A stretch of DNA of 64,000 bases from Albula goreensis (lineage: Eukaryota > Chordata > Actinopteri > Albuliformes > Albulidae): positions 4,828,141-4,892,140 of the forward strand of contig CM040763.1 in NCBI GenBank assembly GCA_022829145.1, in the 5' to 3' direction. Made by a program: the position numbers and the translations under genes. The first letter of the stretch is position 1. Each line of letters starts with the position of its first letter. Shown one piece after another: positions 39,988 to 52,345 of this stretch. The notes under the pieces were generated by a model. It ran no database searches, was not told the origin of the DNA, and was given only the letters and a program-made list of their open reading frames with translations.

Positions 39988-42268
39988 AGGAGAGTAAGTC
40001 ATCATTTTAATGCATGTACAGGGAGGGAGGCATTCAATATCAGGCCTGAAAAATGTTGAACATTTTAAACGCAGGGCTATTATGATAATTGACCGTTCAT
40101 TCCGTGAAAACTCTGATGGCTAGAGAAATTAAAACTTTGGGCTGGTCTCAAGGGCCGTAGAAAGATGAAGGGAAAAGCACAATCCGTCATCGATACGCAT
40201 TAATCTCGCCGGACTTCGCCGCGGAGCGCAGAGACAGACTGGCGTGTTTCACCAACAGTGCGAAACACTTTGACTAAGTTGCGGCCAGTCTCACAATCAC
40301 TCTTAGAGGAGCGGTTCCATTAGAGCGATGCTTTCGCTCTTTGTGAAAGCATGTAGTCAAAACATCGCACGACAGCAGCGATATAAACACAGAGGTCCCT
40401 GGATGAGGTCATCCAACACTGGGAACGCCATTAAAAACGGTTAATTTAATAGGCCATAACTCACTGTGTCACGGTATCGCATTATGGAGGCCCCTGAGTG
40501 ATGTATCACACTTTAAAGTCAAATAAATGATGTCAGAAATCTGCACTTTTATGAGAAACCACCTAAATCCTCTGAGTGCGACTGGAATGGCGTTTTGATG
40601 TCGGTGCTGAACTGCTCATCAACATCCGACATAAATCAAGCCAAGAAACAAGAAGGTAAACACAGCCGGGCCGCCGCTCAGCACGATATCTGCTTACGCA
40701 AGAGAAACTTCAGCTGCAAGGCTGCTGGTTGCTGGCCTAGCGCACCGTCCGAGACAGAGCGTGACACGTCACTGCCCCTTGCTCGTCTTAAACCACATGA
40801 CCAGAGGTTACCAGAAGTTTGGGACACTGATTGGAAGTGCAGGTATGACTCGACTGATCACTGCTTCTGTCTTGCTGCTGTGATTAACCCTTTCAGTATG
40901 AAATGTCAACCTCAATGGGGTTTCATGGTTGAATGAAGGGTATATAAATAAAATAAAGACTGGGGATATCTGTCTCTGGAGTTTATGCCAACATTATTTA
41001 GCCAATCACCTTGGTCATTTTGCATCATTGCTGCATTAATAGATAATCTCTTGAATGACTGCTGAAGACTGTTTATGTGTCACGACACAAAATAAGTTAT
41101 TGTTTCTCAGCCTAATCTACAAGTGACCTGTTGTTGGGGTAAACACAAGCCAATAAGGTAATAAGTTTTAGGAGGAATCTGCGGGCACATCCACCCTATA
41201 GGAGCGTGGGTGTCCCACACTGCCTCCCAGCTTCCGCTCTCCATCTCTGCTGCAGTCCCGCATCTGCTGTGGTGCAAAGTCCAAAGTGAAAGAAAACAAA
41301 AACCAGATTGTGTGAATCTGGCTGGCGCTGGATTATCTCCAGACCAGTACGCAGCACCAATGAGGGTGCGACAAAAGGACTGCTTCTGGCACCGCAGGAT
41401 TAAAAATGGGCGTGTGTATGCAAATCTTCCCCCCCAACGGGCCACATTTGATTGCATTTATTCAAACAAAGACTTCCCATCCCTGCGAGCAAGGTGGGTT
41501 TTTTTTTGTGAATTACTGAGAAAACAAGCCAAAGAATAAAAAATGGCAAAAGAAAGCCAACAGCTGCTTCTGCGAGGAAAAAAAAGGGCTAAGCTAAACA
41601 ATAAAACACGGCAGAGAAGCCAGACTCTCCCTGAGGGCTCTCCCATGGCTACCTCCAGCGCAACAGTGGGACAACAAAAACAAAGAAATTAAGCTGTGCA
41701 GTGGCAAGGAAGTAAAACAAACACTTAACAGGGGTCTGTGACTTCACTCAAGTAGGATGGGACACCTCGCTGCTCTGATTGGCTGCCTGTCCCTGACTCA
41801 CGTTTTCCACCAATGGCGCCTTGCTCTGCATGTGACCACTCTCAGGCAACCACAGTGCTATTGACCAGGACTGTCATTCTGACTCTAGTTTCAGATCCAT
41901 GTTTGCCAGCTCCCAAATCATCGTTTGCCTACAGCCCTTACTACAGCAGTGACTGCTACATTAGGGACATGGCAGCTTAGACACTGGTGAGATTCTTGTT
42001 CACAGCACAACATATTTAGCGCATACATACTAATAACATAGTTTATGTTTTCGATTTGCCAGTCTGAAATTCTGCCTTCAACTCTGACCTTTGCTGAGTT
42101 AATGAGGCTGGTTATCATCCTTATTTATTAAGAAGCCAAACAACACTGTAACAACCATATAGCTCCTGTGGCATACATGCCTTTAAGCCAATACAGGCTT
42201 TTCACTGACCTTCAGTGTAGAGAGCATCCAGTACTGCTTCAGACCTGAGCTTGAACACCCAAAGCTAC

Positions 42269-42441
42269 TTTTTTTTTTTTTTTTTTTTATATCTGTCATG
42301 CAGTCTTCCTTATTTTGTATGGTTAGCTTTCCCCTTTCTTCTAGTTTATCATTATGGCTTCTGATGAACTTTGCAGAGCTACGCACACGCACATGCACAC
42401 ACATACTTACATACACACACACACAAACACACACACATGCA
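42269..42441. repeat. Poly-T run and imperfect (CA)n
   Basis: Twenty T at 42269-42288, and a CA-rich tract at 42381-42441. Confidence 0.88.
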
Positions 42442-42654
42442 CTTGCAGGCTCATCATCAGCACAATAAATCACACACCGCTCTGACCAGGACAGGCATTC
42501 AAGCAGGCTCAGAAATAATAACAAAATAGAGAACCCATCTGTCATGCGCTTGATAATTTACCTTGACTTTAATCAAAAACTGCGCTGGGGGAGCCAGAAT
42601 CTAAAGTGAGGTGGAGGCTCAGGTTCAAGGCTTATTGAGTATGTAAAGACTGAG

Positions 42655-42850
42655 GACACCACGTACGCCGTGACAAGGACTCGAGCGGCGGCGTGAGAAG
42701 TGCTCTGACAGACGAGGCGGGCGGTCTCGGGCGAAGCCGCGGGTAAGTCGCGGTGAGTCGTCCATTCCGGGAGGCCTCTGACAGTAGCCCCGAGCTGCAT
42801 TAATCAGCACCGTTTACACAGCTGCCCGCGCGGCATCTCCAAAACCTCAC
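42655..42850. other. CpG-rich patch ~320 bp from the 43172-43309 exon
   Basis: CpG-dense sequence (CGTACGCCGTGACAAGG, GAGCGGCGGCGTGAG, GGGCGAAGCCGCGGG, GCCCGCGCGGC). It lies within the 5' part of the 42-kb intron in transcript sense. No exon recognised. Confidence 0.35.
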
Positions 42851-43048
42851 CAGCCTTCCCCCAACAGCCCAAAAACCGGGCAGAGGGACCCAACTCATAA
42901 CAGGTCGTGTCTAATTGGGCCGGTTCTTTCTCACCGCCAAGTAAAGGCCAGAAAAAAAGCCACTTTCTTTAAAAAACAAAAGTGAGCCCCCCCCACCCGC
43001 CCGCTGCGGCCCCCTCACATACATACAAGGGTTCTGTGTGGTTTATCA

Positions 43049-43333
<285 letters not shown>

Positions 43334-45056
43334 TTACTAAGACTGAACGTCATTTCAACCTCAAACTATGTAAAAACACAACTGTCATTATTACTTTGCT
43401 TTTTTAATAATCAAGTTAAATGAGGTCATTTTATTTCATGTTTCAGACTGAAATCAGCTTTGTATGAATGAGTCGATTTGTAAAATCTACCCTATTTATC
43501 CATTTGTGGCATGCTTTCCTATATGCCGTGCTTCAGTTTCACTTTTATCAGACTGATAATGATTCAGACCCTGAACTGAATCACATCAGTACTATCCAGG
43601 AGCCTGAAGACCGAGTTGTGTGACTCCACCACCGGTCTGTGCCACTTCAGTCTGGGCTCTGAGCAGCTCAATCTAATTACCGGGGAATGATATTTATCTC
43701 CCTGTGCAGCGGTTTATCTGCCTGTCTGGAAAAAGGCTTAACACATCAAAAAATGTGTTTCCTCTCTTCATAACAGGACCAGCATATACACTGGGGTTTT
43801 TTTTTAACCTTTATTCAAGCTGAGAATGACATACAGGGGGACAGCAGACGTGAGCTCCCACTACAGGCAAAACGGGGTACTGCAACTATCTTTTTAAAAG
43901 GAAAATCCACCCAAAAACAATAACCTGAATAGTTCCGATTTACAGGTGTGATCTGTATTTTATCTGTCAATCAGGTAACATAATTCATCAACTCATGGGT
44001 TATTTTTGATACAGCACATCCTTGTGTTATCATTCAAGAGAACAGAAGAGGAATTTTGAGTAAGAGTAGACAATAATTGTACTTATCTTGTATTTTTAAC
44101 ACTGCATAGTACTATTGCCAAATATAAGCAATGTGTACCTATATTTCAGACAATATACTGTGGCCAAACCATTAAAAAAACAACAACAACAACAAGAGGT
44201 ATTTAAACATTTCAGAGATGTGAGGTCAAGGACACTCATCGATTCTTTCGCTTAGTTTTCTTTAGTTGTGTCAGAAAGTCAATGTGCCTGCTATTTTCTT
44301 GCATTGCAATAGATAAATAAATATTTAAAGGAAAAGAGGAAAATAGAAAAGAAATGCTGATTGGCAATTAGCCTCACGAAAAACCTTTCATTTGAACAAA
44401 TTCATTCACTTGACTTTGTACTAATTACAGGGGGAAAAAAATAAAATCGTACACATATTTTGGAGGCTCGAACACAAGTCTGGTTTACAATGTCTTCAAA
44501 GGGACAAAAAAAAAAGGATTAAACAAAAGAGCAGAGGACAAAGCCACAGTTTCCCCATTAATTATCTAAAACACGTAGCAGACTTCCCATTTCTTATTGA
44601 AAACCCAACTCTGTGGGATTAGAGAGAAAAGGCCCAATTTATTTCAGTAACAATGAGGCCCATTAAGTGGGACCTTAGTGAGAGTAGCACACGGCACACC
44701 ATGCCACAACAAACGCTTAGCAGTCACTGATTTTCCACAGCCCTACATACAAAATGACCATAACTCCAGCTGCTCACCTAATGAATGGCCTGAATTTGAC
44801 AAAAGAAATACGGGACATGACAACCTGTAATCATGTCGCTCAATACGTTTCAAATGAGCACAATAGCTAACCCACTGAGGGCATAAAAAAGTTGGAGGAC
44901 GTTATGATGTTTAATTATTTCCATCCCCACTGCTCACATATGTATGCAGCAAGGTACTATACAGCCAATATTTGACTTTCATAACATGCATTAGACACAC
45001 CTGAAATAATCATTTGAACCACTGTAGCCCTTCCTGATTTCACACAGTAAAATTAT

Positions 45057-45120
45057 TGTTAATTACTATATTAAAATAAATAGTGTACAAGTTAATTACT
45101 ACGTTAAAATAAATGTTGAT
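45057..45120. repeat. AT-rich direct duplication, 33-bp period
   Basis: GTTAATTACTA-ATTAAAAT or GTTAATTACTACGTTAAAAT followed by AAAT occurs twice in a row with one main difference. Confidence 0.8.
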
Positions 45121-46337
45121 TTTCATGTATTTCCAGAGCAAAATTCATTTTTATTCCAAAGGTATACAAAAGGTAAGAGTATTGATGCAGGGCTGTTGTC
45201 GTGTACACTGGTAGGTGCTGTAAGCAGGAGACACTGCAGTGAGCCGCAGGTGAGACGCATAAAGTGCTGTGCTATGAGGTGATAAAGCGGGACTGTGGCT
45301 CTGTGGCTGGAAGGTATCTGGCGTGGCGATTTGAACACGTGTTATTGTGAACCTAAATCACCCGCCCGGCTCCTGTCACCCCTGCCCCCCCTGGGCTGTC
45401 AGTACCCCCACCGCCCCCCCCCAGGGTCTGCGGCTGTGGTGAGGCGGCCACTGATGTACAACCCTGTGTTTATCAGCCTGGCGCACGCCCTCCTCTCCCC
45501 CACCCCAGCAGCCCCTGCTCCCCTCAAAGGCCCGTCTCTCTGAAGCAGGAGCTAAGAAGCTAAGAGCCGCGGTGTGGTGGGGCTTCTCATGTCCAGTGCT
45601 GCACTCAACAGATGACCTGAACGCCTCCCTCACCCCCCTCCCCCTCCTCCCCCAGGCACCTCTCCTCCAGCCCTGGGACCACATGTAAGCCCTGATACCA
45701 ACCGTGTTGCAGCCTCAGGGAGGAACGGGAGGAGAGGGGTGTTTCCCTAATTATGATGACGCCATTATCCCTCCAGCACTTAACCCACTGGTATCACTAG
45801 CGTTGTTCCACATCCCTCCCCTCTCCCCCATCCCACCACCACCCTTGTTATAATACAGACAAACTGTGCTCTCAGGTGGCCGTGTGAGCAGAAATAACTC
45901 ACATGCGATGCTTTTATTTCATGCTTCTAACCTTCCCCAACTGTTCTCCCGCACACGGAGAACAGTCAAAAGCAATCGTCTGGGAATTTACTCTTGCTCC
46001 ATACTTAATAACAGCAGATCATATATTTTTAATTAAGTGGGTGGAGTGTGTGTGCATGTGTGTGTTTGTGTGTGTGTGCCAGTGTGAGTTTCTCATTTTT
46101 TTCTAAAAATGGCAGAAAGAAGTAGTAATGTTTTTTTCTCCTCACTGGGCAAAAGGGAGACATACCTACACTAGACATAAACAAGACAGACCTCCTGGTA
46201 TTCATTTTTGTTTTATGTTCCCTGCTACATGTAGAGGGGAAATCCGTACATGGAGGCGCATATCTAGACGCAATTTATCTGGAACACGCGTCAAACACGT
46301 GATCTTTTTAAGGACCATTTTCCGCACCCATGTCAGC

Positions 46338-46685
46338 CGATCCAGAGTCGCACGGGGCTGAAGCCTATCCCAGCATGCACTGGGCAAAAGGCAGGGAGGT
46401 ACACTGGATACTTAACCAGTCAAATGCATGGCCAGATGGACAAACACTCAATCACACACACTCACACCTATAGGTAATTTGGCAAGTAATTTGTACCTGA
46501 CTTGCATGTCTTTGGAGTGTGAGGGGAAACTGGACAACAACAACTCAATGAAAACCCATGCTGGGTTGCATGCTTCCCGCCCATACAAACATGGGTAGAA
46601 CATTCAAAATCCACAAAGAAAGAGCACTGACAGGAACTTAACCTGGGTACTTCATGCTATGAGTCACTGTGTCACCCGGTCCACA
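46338..46685. repeat. Decayed teleost dispersed repeat (LINE-associated type)
   Basis: An ordered series of blocks is recognisable: GGGGCTGAAGCCTATCCCAG, CATGCACTGGGCAAAAGGCA, GGTACACTGGATA, CTCACACCTATAGG-AATTT, TGCATGTCTTTGGAGTGTGA, GGGGAAACTGGA, GAAAACCCATGC, and lastly GAACTTAACCTGGGTACTTC and GAGTCACTGTGTCACC. This is the layout of a repeat very frequent in fish genomes (CTGGAGCCTATCCCAGCATG...GGCAATTT...TGCATGTCTTTGGACTGTGG...AACCCACGC...). Divergence is substantial. The exact family needs a library search. Confidence 0.8.
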
Positions 46686-49600
46686 AGCAGTTAGATCAAA
46701 ACGGACTTTCATCACCTTCAGGGCATAAGATATTCCATTTTACATCGAAAAACAAGACGTTCCAATAAAACATAAATTACTCCAAGACAAATTATGATGA
46801 AACGTAAAGTCTGCTTTGACTGAACTGAATATGCCCTTAAAGAGAAAGTTTAATTGGGTCCATGCCCAAATCTGGCATCCATTAAGGTAAGGGCAATAAA
46901 TTAACTTTTTTAGAACCTTCAGTGTGATTGTAGTGAATCTTCATTATGTACCCTATCGGCTGCCATATTGCTTCTGGCCAGTGATGTTCTGTAAGAAAAG
47001 CTGGGTGTGACAGGCCTTCCATGCAGACACCACCCCTGTCTTGACTGCAGGTGCTCAGTGTCTGAAAGGCAGTCTGTATAACTTTGATAATTCGTGCGAT
47101 CTAATTGGTGCCAGCTCATTGCTGATAGTGGATTTGGCTGACTTAGGCAGTTAATCATTTTGCCAAATCACGCTGCTGTGGGATTCATCAGACATTGTAA
47201 ATTAAAATCACTTTTATTAGCAAAGCTCATCACCAGTTGGGCAGAGCTTTCTGACATCATAATGAGAAGCAGGGGCTCCAGCTTGAGGGTTAATCTCAAC
47301 AGCCTTTTGGGTACTTTGGTACCTTAAATAGACCCTGTATTACATCTGATTAAGTGAAATGAGAAAATGATGAGAATTAGACAATGATCTCTAAAATAGC
47401 AAATCATCATGTAACAGTTTAGTTACTCAGTCAGTTTCTCTCAAGCTTTCTGAAAGTAAAGGATGAGGGTGCCTATTTTGGCCAGGCAAACATTGGTCAG
47501 AATGATAGAACAATATTGCATGACACTGAATGACCAGTGCATGGGTTTTAAAGCCGTGACGGCGCATTCGTATGATATCTGTGAGGGCTAGCTTTACCAG
47601 CTGATCCTGGGCAGAGCTGCACAGCATCTGGCTAACAGGATAAGCAGGTTCACTGTAAAAAGGCTGACAGGTGAGGCTACGCTGCTCAAGTGCGGCTACG
47701 CATTCCCTACGTTCCACCCCGTTCCACCCCTGCTCTTCCTCCTGCCGCCCCCCACCACACCCAACCCCCACCCCCCCATCCCCGCATTACCCACAATATC
47801 ATACCGCAATTAAGTGAGAATAAACTCAGAACTTGCTAACCTAGACTGACATTTAAGCACTCTGAAGTGGATGAGGCTCAGTGGCGTACACTAGCTTTCC
47901 ATCAGATACCAGTGCTACTTAATTATCTTCAGAGCGGCAGCCCAACACTCGGGGGTGTATAGGGAAGGGGGGGAAAAAAAAGGAAAAAGATAAGCTTGAA
48001 GCAGAGGCAAGTCATTTGCTCTTTTAGGCTGTAATGCACCACAAGCTTAGTGGGGGAGGAAAAAAGGAAGGGAAAAAAAAAAGTTAACAGTTAACATTTG
48101 ATTTTACATAGAGGGTAATGACAAAAATCTAATCAAGGACATTCCGCTAGCAATGTCAACAAGACCCCATTCATTTATCATGTAACTCCGCGCCGGCTCG
48201 GAATAAATCATTCGCGTTTTCTGAAACGCCGTTGACAGATTGATTTGGATGAATTGCGTGGCTCTGAAGTAGGGCTTGGGTCTCTCCTGTAATGGTCGTG
48301 ACGGGGTGGACCCATTGCGGGTTGTGAACCGCGGCCCTTGACGACCGTGTCGCACAGCGGGTGGTGCGATTAGCCGCCCGGGCTAAAGACCAATGTCAGT
48401 AGCCGTGGATGCTAACTGCACTCATACAATCGCTCCAGGGGGTGACCTCGCCATCTGCACCGATGTAAGTTTACATGCAAACTCAGGACTCACCTCCGCT
48501 GGTCATTGAAGAGGTCCCACAGGGAGGTTTATTGTGCCTCCCTTAATTAAAACAAGTGGTCACCACTGGAATACACACATTGTGCATTAACTAAAACTCC
48601 TGCTGAACTGGATTCTCTGCCCCAAACGGTGGACCTCTTTCCCCCAGCCATCTCCGGTTCCCACAACATTCTAAACGTTCTCTGGAGATGGTCCCGAGAC
48701 ACAACCTTTGTACTGAACTTTTCATAATTGCTATGGCAATGTTCACAAACCGTTTGCTGTCCACAATTGTTTATCTGATTTCAAACATGACGTCCCACAT
48801 CCTAATGTCATTAGGTTGCGGAAATATCATGTGAACATTATGAAAACATTATAATATTAGTTGAATAGTTATAATATTACTTATGGATTTTGCGAAGTAA
48901 CCTCAAGTGAATACCCCATGACAGTTTTGAAAGAGGTAACCAAAACATTCATTACAGTATTAGGGCATTTTCTGAGAAACACCATTCATAGGGAACAACT
49001 TTTAGTCTGCAGATGTTGTCATAACATTACCATCCCAATGCTGTTTACAAATGTAAACGGAGAGAAATGACAGTTTGACCTAACGCTGCAGAAATGTTGA
49101 GGCTTACTGACATGTCTGAACTCCGTGTCCTTTAAGCAGCATTCAGTGCATCCATTTTGAATCTGCTTTCTGTTCCTGGGCCTTTCGATCATCAACACTG
49201 ATGGATAAAGACACGGAGAACCCAAGGGCTCAGCCCTACAGCAGTTTCCCAACCATCGATTCATCATGGCCTTTTAAACTATTCATCGATGTAATGATTC
49301 ATTTGTTAGGTAAAAAGTAAGCTGAGAAAAACAACTGGCTACCCATCTTACTTTGAGTATGCTATGGAAAACTCCATTCTGACACTCTCGCTTTCTTGTG
49401 TAATATAAAAATACTGCATCAAAGAAAAATAAAACTGGAAACCCCTTCATCAACACTTGCACTGCCAGTTCACAGATGTAGTGAATGGGCTTAAAGAAGG
49501 GGGAAAAGTGTCTGAAAATAGATGCACTTTGGTAAAAAAAAAAAAAAAAGTTAATTGGGTAATTTTGGGCTGCAGTGGGATTCTGACTTTGATCAATGGC

Positions 49601-49725
49601 TGATGAAATTCATTACCAGCGCAGGGCGGTGCGTGAGGCTGCGTCTAATTGCATGCCAGTCTGCAGCTCAGCGCAGTAATTGACAGCTGCACGTGTCAGG
49701 TGTGCCTGGCAACACTGTCACATGA

Positions 49726-50130
49726 CGTGTGTGTGTGTGTGCGCTCATGTGAGTGAGCACCCGCTTGTGTGTGTGTGTGTGTGTGTGTAAATGTATGCAT
49801 ATGTATATGAATGTATTTAAATATGAATGTGTGTGTATGAGAGTATGTGTGTATGTGTGTGAGTGAACACCTGTTTGTATGTGTGTGTCTGTGTGCGTGT
49901 ATGAGTGAGCACAAGTGTGTGTGCATTTGTGTGCATGCATGTGTTTGTGAATGCATTTAAATATGAATGTGTGTGTGTGTGTGTGTGAGCGCCTGCGTGT
50001 GTGTGTATTTATGCATGAGTATGTAAATGCATTTAAATATGAATGTGTGTGTGTGTGTGTGTGTGTGCATTTGTGTGTCTATTTATGCATGTGTATGTGA
50101 ATGTCTTTAAATATGAATATTTTTTCTGCA
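49726..50130. repeat. Compound (GT)n block with a repeated AT-rich unit
   Basis: GT tracts alternate with four copies of AATG-(C/T)-(A/C)TTTAAATATGAAT, e.g. ATGCATTTAAATATGAATGT near 49951 and 50027, and diverged copies near 49809 and 50100. Spacing between copies is about 140, 77 and 73 bp, showing expansion as a higher-order unit. The block ends about 450 bp from the 50580-50683 exon. Confidence 0.9.
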
Positions 50131-50579
50131 CATATGTAAGTATGCATATGTGTGGGCATGTGGATTACTGAAAGTGAGGATTAGAAGCAGTGAGCGCGTG
50201 CAGCTTTATTTCCAGAAGCACGTCCCACTCCTGGCCAGGCAGCTCCACCGCTCCACTAAAGCACTGAAGCACACTGAGTAGCAGAGAGGGAAAAGAGAAA
50301 GAGAAAGAGAAAGAGACGCTGGGTGCGGGGGGGTGGGGTTATTGTTCCCCCCGCCACACTCGCTCCGTCACACCCCCTGCCATTTGTCATCTCCGTAACG
50401 GCCTGGATCAGCAGCTCTTCCTCATGCCTCGCTGGCCGGAGCGTCTCCGCACCACTCACCTGCTGAACGTCCGATCTGTTTCTGAATGCGGTGTACAATT
50501 AGTTCCACCGGGACGGTCATTTGGCACGGGACCAGAGCACCATGGGCGGTACCTAATCCCCTCTCCGCCGTGCCATTAC

Positions 50580-50683
50580 CTTGTCAAAGGGGATGCTGTA
50601 CTTCTTCAGCACCGACGGGGAGATGAGGGTCATCTTGTGACGCAGGAAGGCGTCGCAGCTCTTGGAGCTGTTCGGGAAGAAAC
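50580..50683 (-). CDS. kdm4c: KDM4 (probably KDM4C) demethylase, internal exon, JmjC domain part 2
   Basis: A 104-bp exon: two bases completing a Gly codon plus 34 codons, ending in phase 0. It reads [17 protein letters not shown] then [17 protein letters not shown]. The acceptor is CTCTTCCCTCAG|GT and the donor AAG|GTAATG. It corresponds to KDM4A residues ~225-259. The Cys and His of SCDAFLRH are the first two ligands of the structural Zn(II) site (C234 and H240 in KDM4A). [13 protein letters not shown] is closest, from memory, to KDM4C (KDM4B has SPIILKKYGIPFSR, KDM4A SPLMLKKYGIPFDK). Oddities: the usual SQG before the Cys reads SKS here, and the usual KKYGIPF reads KKYSIPF. Neither changes a metal ligand. 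The exon sits 9,955 bp downstream of the previous one and 7,270 bp upstream of the next. Confidence 0.97.
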
Positions 50684-52317
50684 CTGAGGGAAGAGGAGAA
50701 GCGATGAAGAGTGGTTAAAAGGTGGGGGCCGAAGAAACCTCAGGTGGGGCATGGTGCTCAGGCTGGTTGTGTTTGCACTGCAGCTTTGTGTCCAGTCACA
50801 GTACTGCCGGCTGTGTCCACAGACAGACAGCAACTGGCTAAAAACACAGATTCAAAACCTGTTAACAACTACTGATAATCAGGCACCCTCTAGGCTTGAA
50901 TTATCTAAAAATGGCTGCTTTCAGACAGTGTATATGCATTAAATAAACACTGCTGTGAAAATAGTTATCTTTACATTGTTCAAAAAGTCTCCAATATTTT
51001 CAGATTCTATTCTATTATTTAATTTCTATCCAAGTGATGTGTTGAACAAGAGCACTGTTATAAAGCAGATTCATAAAAATGAAGCCTTAGATTAATGGCC
51101 TAAATCATGAGCAACAGTGGCAAGGACATACTTCCAAGCAACATGGAGGAAACATCGAGCATAACCCAGTTGGGATGGCCCAACTTCTTCTGGCCATCAC
51201 CGGACCAATCAGTTAACAGCAGAGTATACTCCAGAATATTCTATTACCGTCTGATCACAGATAGGTCAGCCCCGATGTTTTCACAGGCAGGGGAGTGGAG
51301 CGGGGTCACAATCTTTTAAAAACGGGCAGTACCCAAACACCCCTAAGACCGGTCTCTCTCGGGATCTCAGGTAAAGGGGTGAGAAGCCCAAGTTTGAGGT
51401 GTCCATCCTTCAAGATCGAATGCTCTCACCGCCCTCAGCGGAGACCGGGGGGAGGGGGGTGGGGTCATTAACTTTTACTGGAGCCCCAGTGCATTCAACT
51501 CATATCCATGAGTTCACAGCCCTCTGGGGTGACAGCCCCCAAATATGCTCAACCTCTACCTCTCAATCAGCATTCTGCAGGCGGCCTCCCCATCCCAGCC
51601 CACGCCTGTCTGATCCACGTACCTTCCCTTTTAGCTCAAATAATTAAGGAATTTCTGTAACGCCGCCGCTATTAACTATTGATACGGGTAGAAAGCGCTA
51701 ATAATTGCCAGCAAATAGGCAATGTGGGTAGTTTAGCATTAAGAACTCAATCAGCAGTAAACTGATTTATTTCTTGGTCTTTGAGAAGTTTTTCCACAGT
51801 TTAAGTGAAGGGAGTGAAGGGAGGGAGGGGAAAATGATGTGAACATGTGAACGTGTGCGGCTAGCATTAAAGAAATGCTCCGGTAACTCCGGTTGTAAAA
51901 GAGTGACACTTGCTCTTAGGAAAATATACCTTCACTTATATTAATAATTCGGCAACGTCATAGGGTATTTCCCGACAGGCAGGTGTTGAATCTTTCATTC
52001 AGTCTGCACTCCTAATTTCAAAGGACATTTTTTGAAGTTCCCTTTACTTGGTATGTGATTGGTTTTTCCGAGCGTGTTTATAGCCAAATAAAGTAAGATA
52101 TTACTGGTATCAAAGATACACGCTGCATCTGAATGTCATTATCAAGTACATTTGCAATCGTGCATTTTAAAAGTGTTACGAGCTCTACAACTTTATAATA
52201 AAAACATGATTTAAGAGATGAGAGAGTAAATTATTATTAGCAATGTGCGCTCATATCACCAATGACTGAAACTGCCATATGCCATAGAGAAAGTTTTCAG
52301 GCTATAAGACGCTTTGT

Positions 52318-52345
52318 ACATTGTGAAGCTGAGTCTTCACAATGT
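52318..52345. other. Perfect 11-bp inverted repeat with 6-nt loop
   Basis: ACATTGTGAAG, loop CTGAGT, then CTTCACAATGT. The arms are exact reverse complements and the stem does not extend further. It has the form of a small hairpin but is too short for a typical pre-miRNA. Confidence 0.9.

Noticed and set aside
50530..50552. NRSF/REST-like site (GAGCACCATGGGCGG) 30 bp inside the intron
   Set aside because: Three or more mismatches to the known 21-bp element and only half of it matched.
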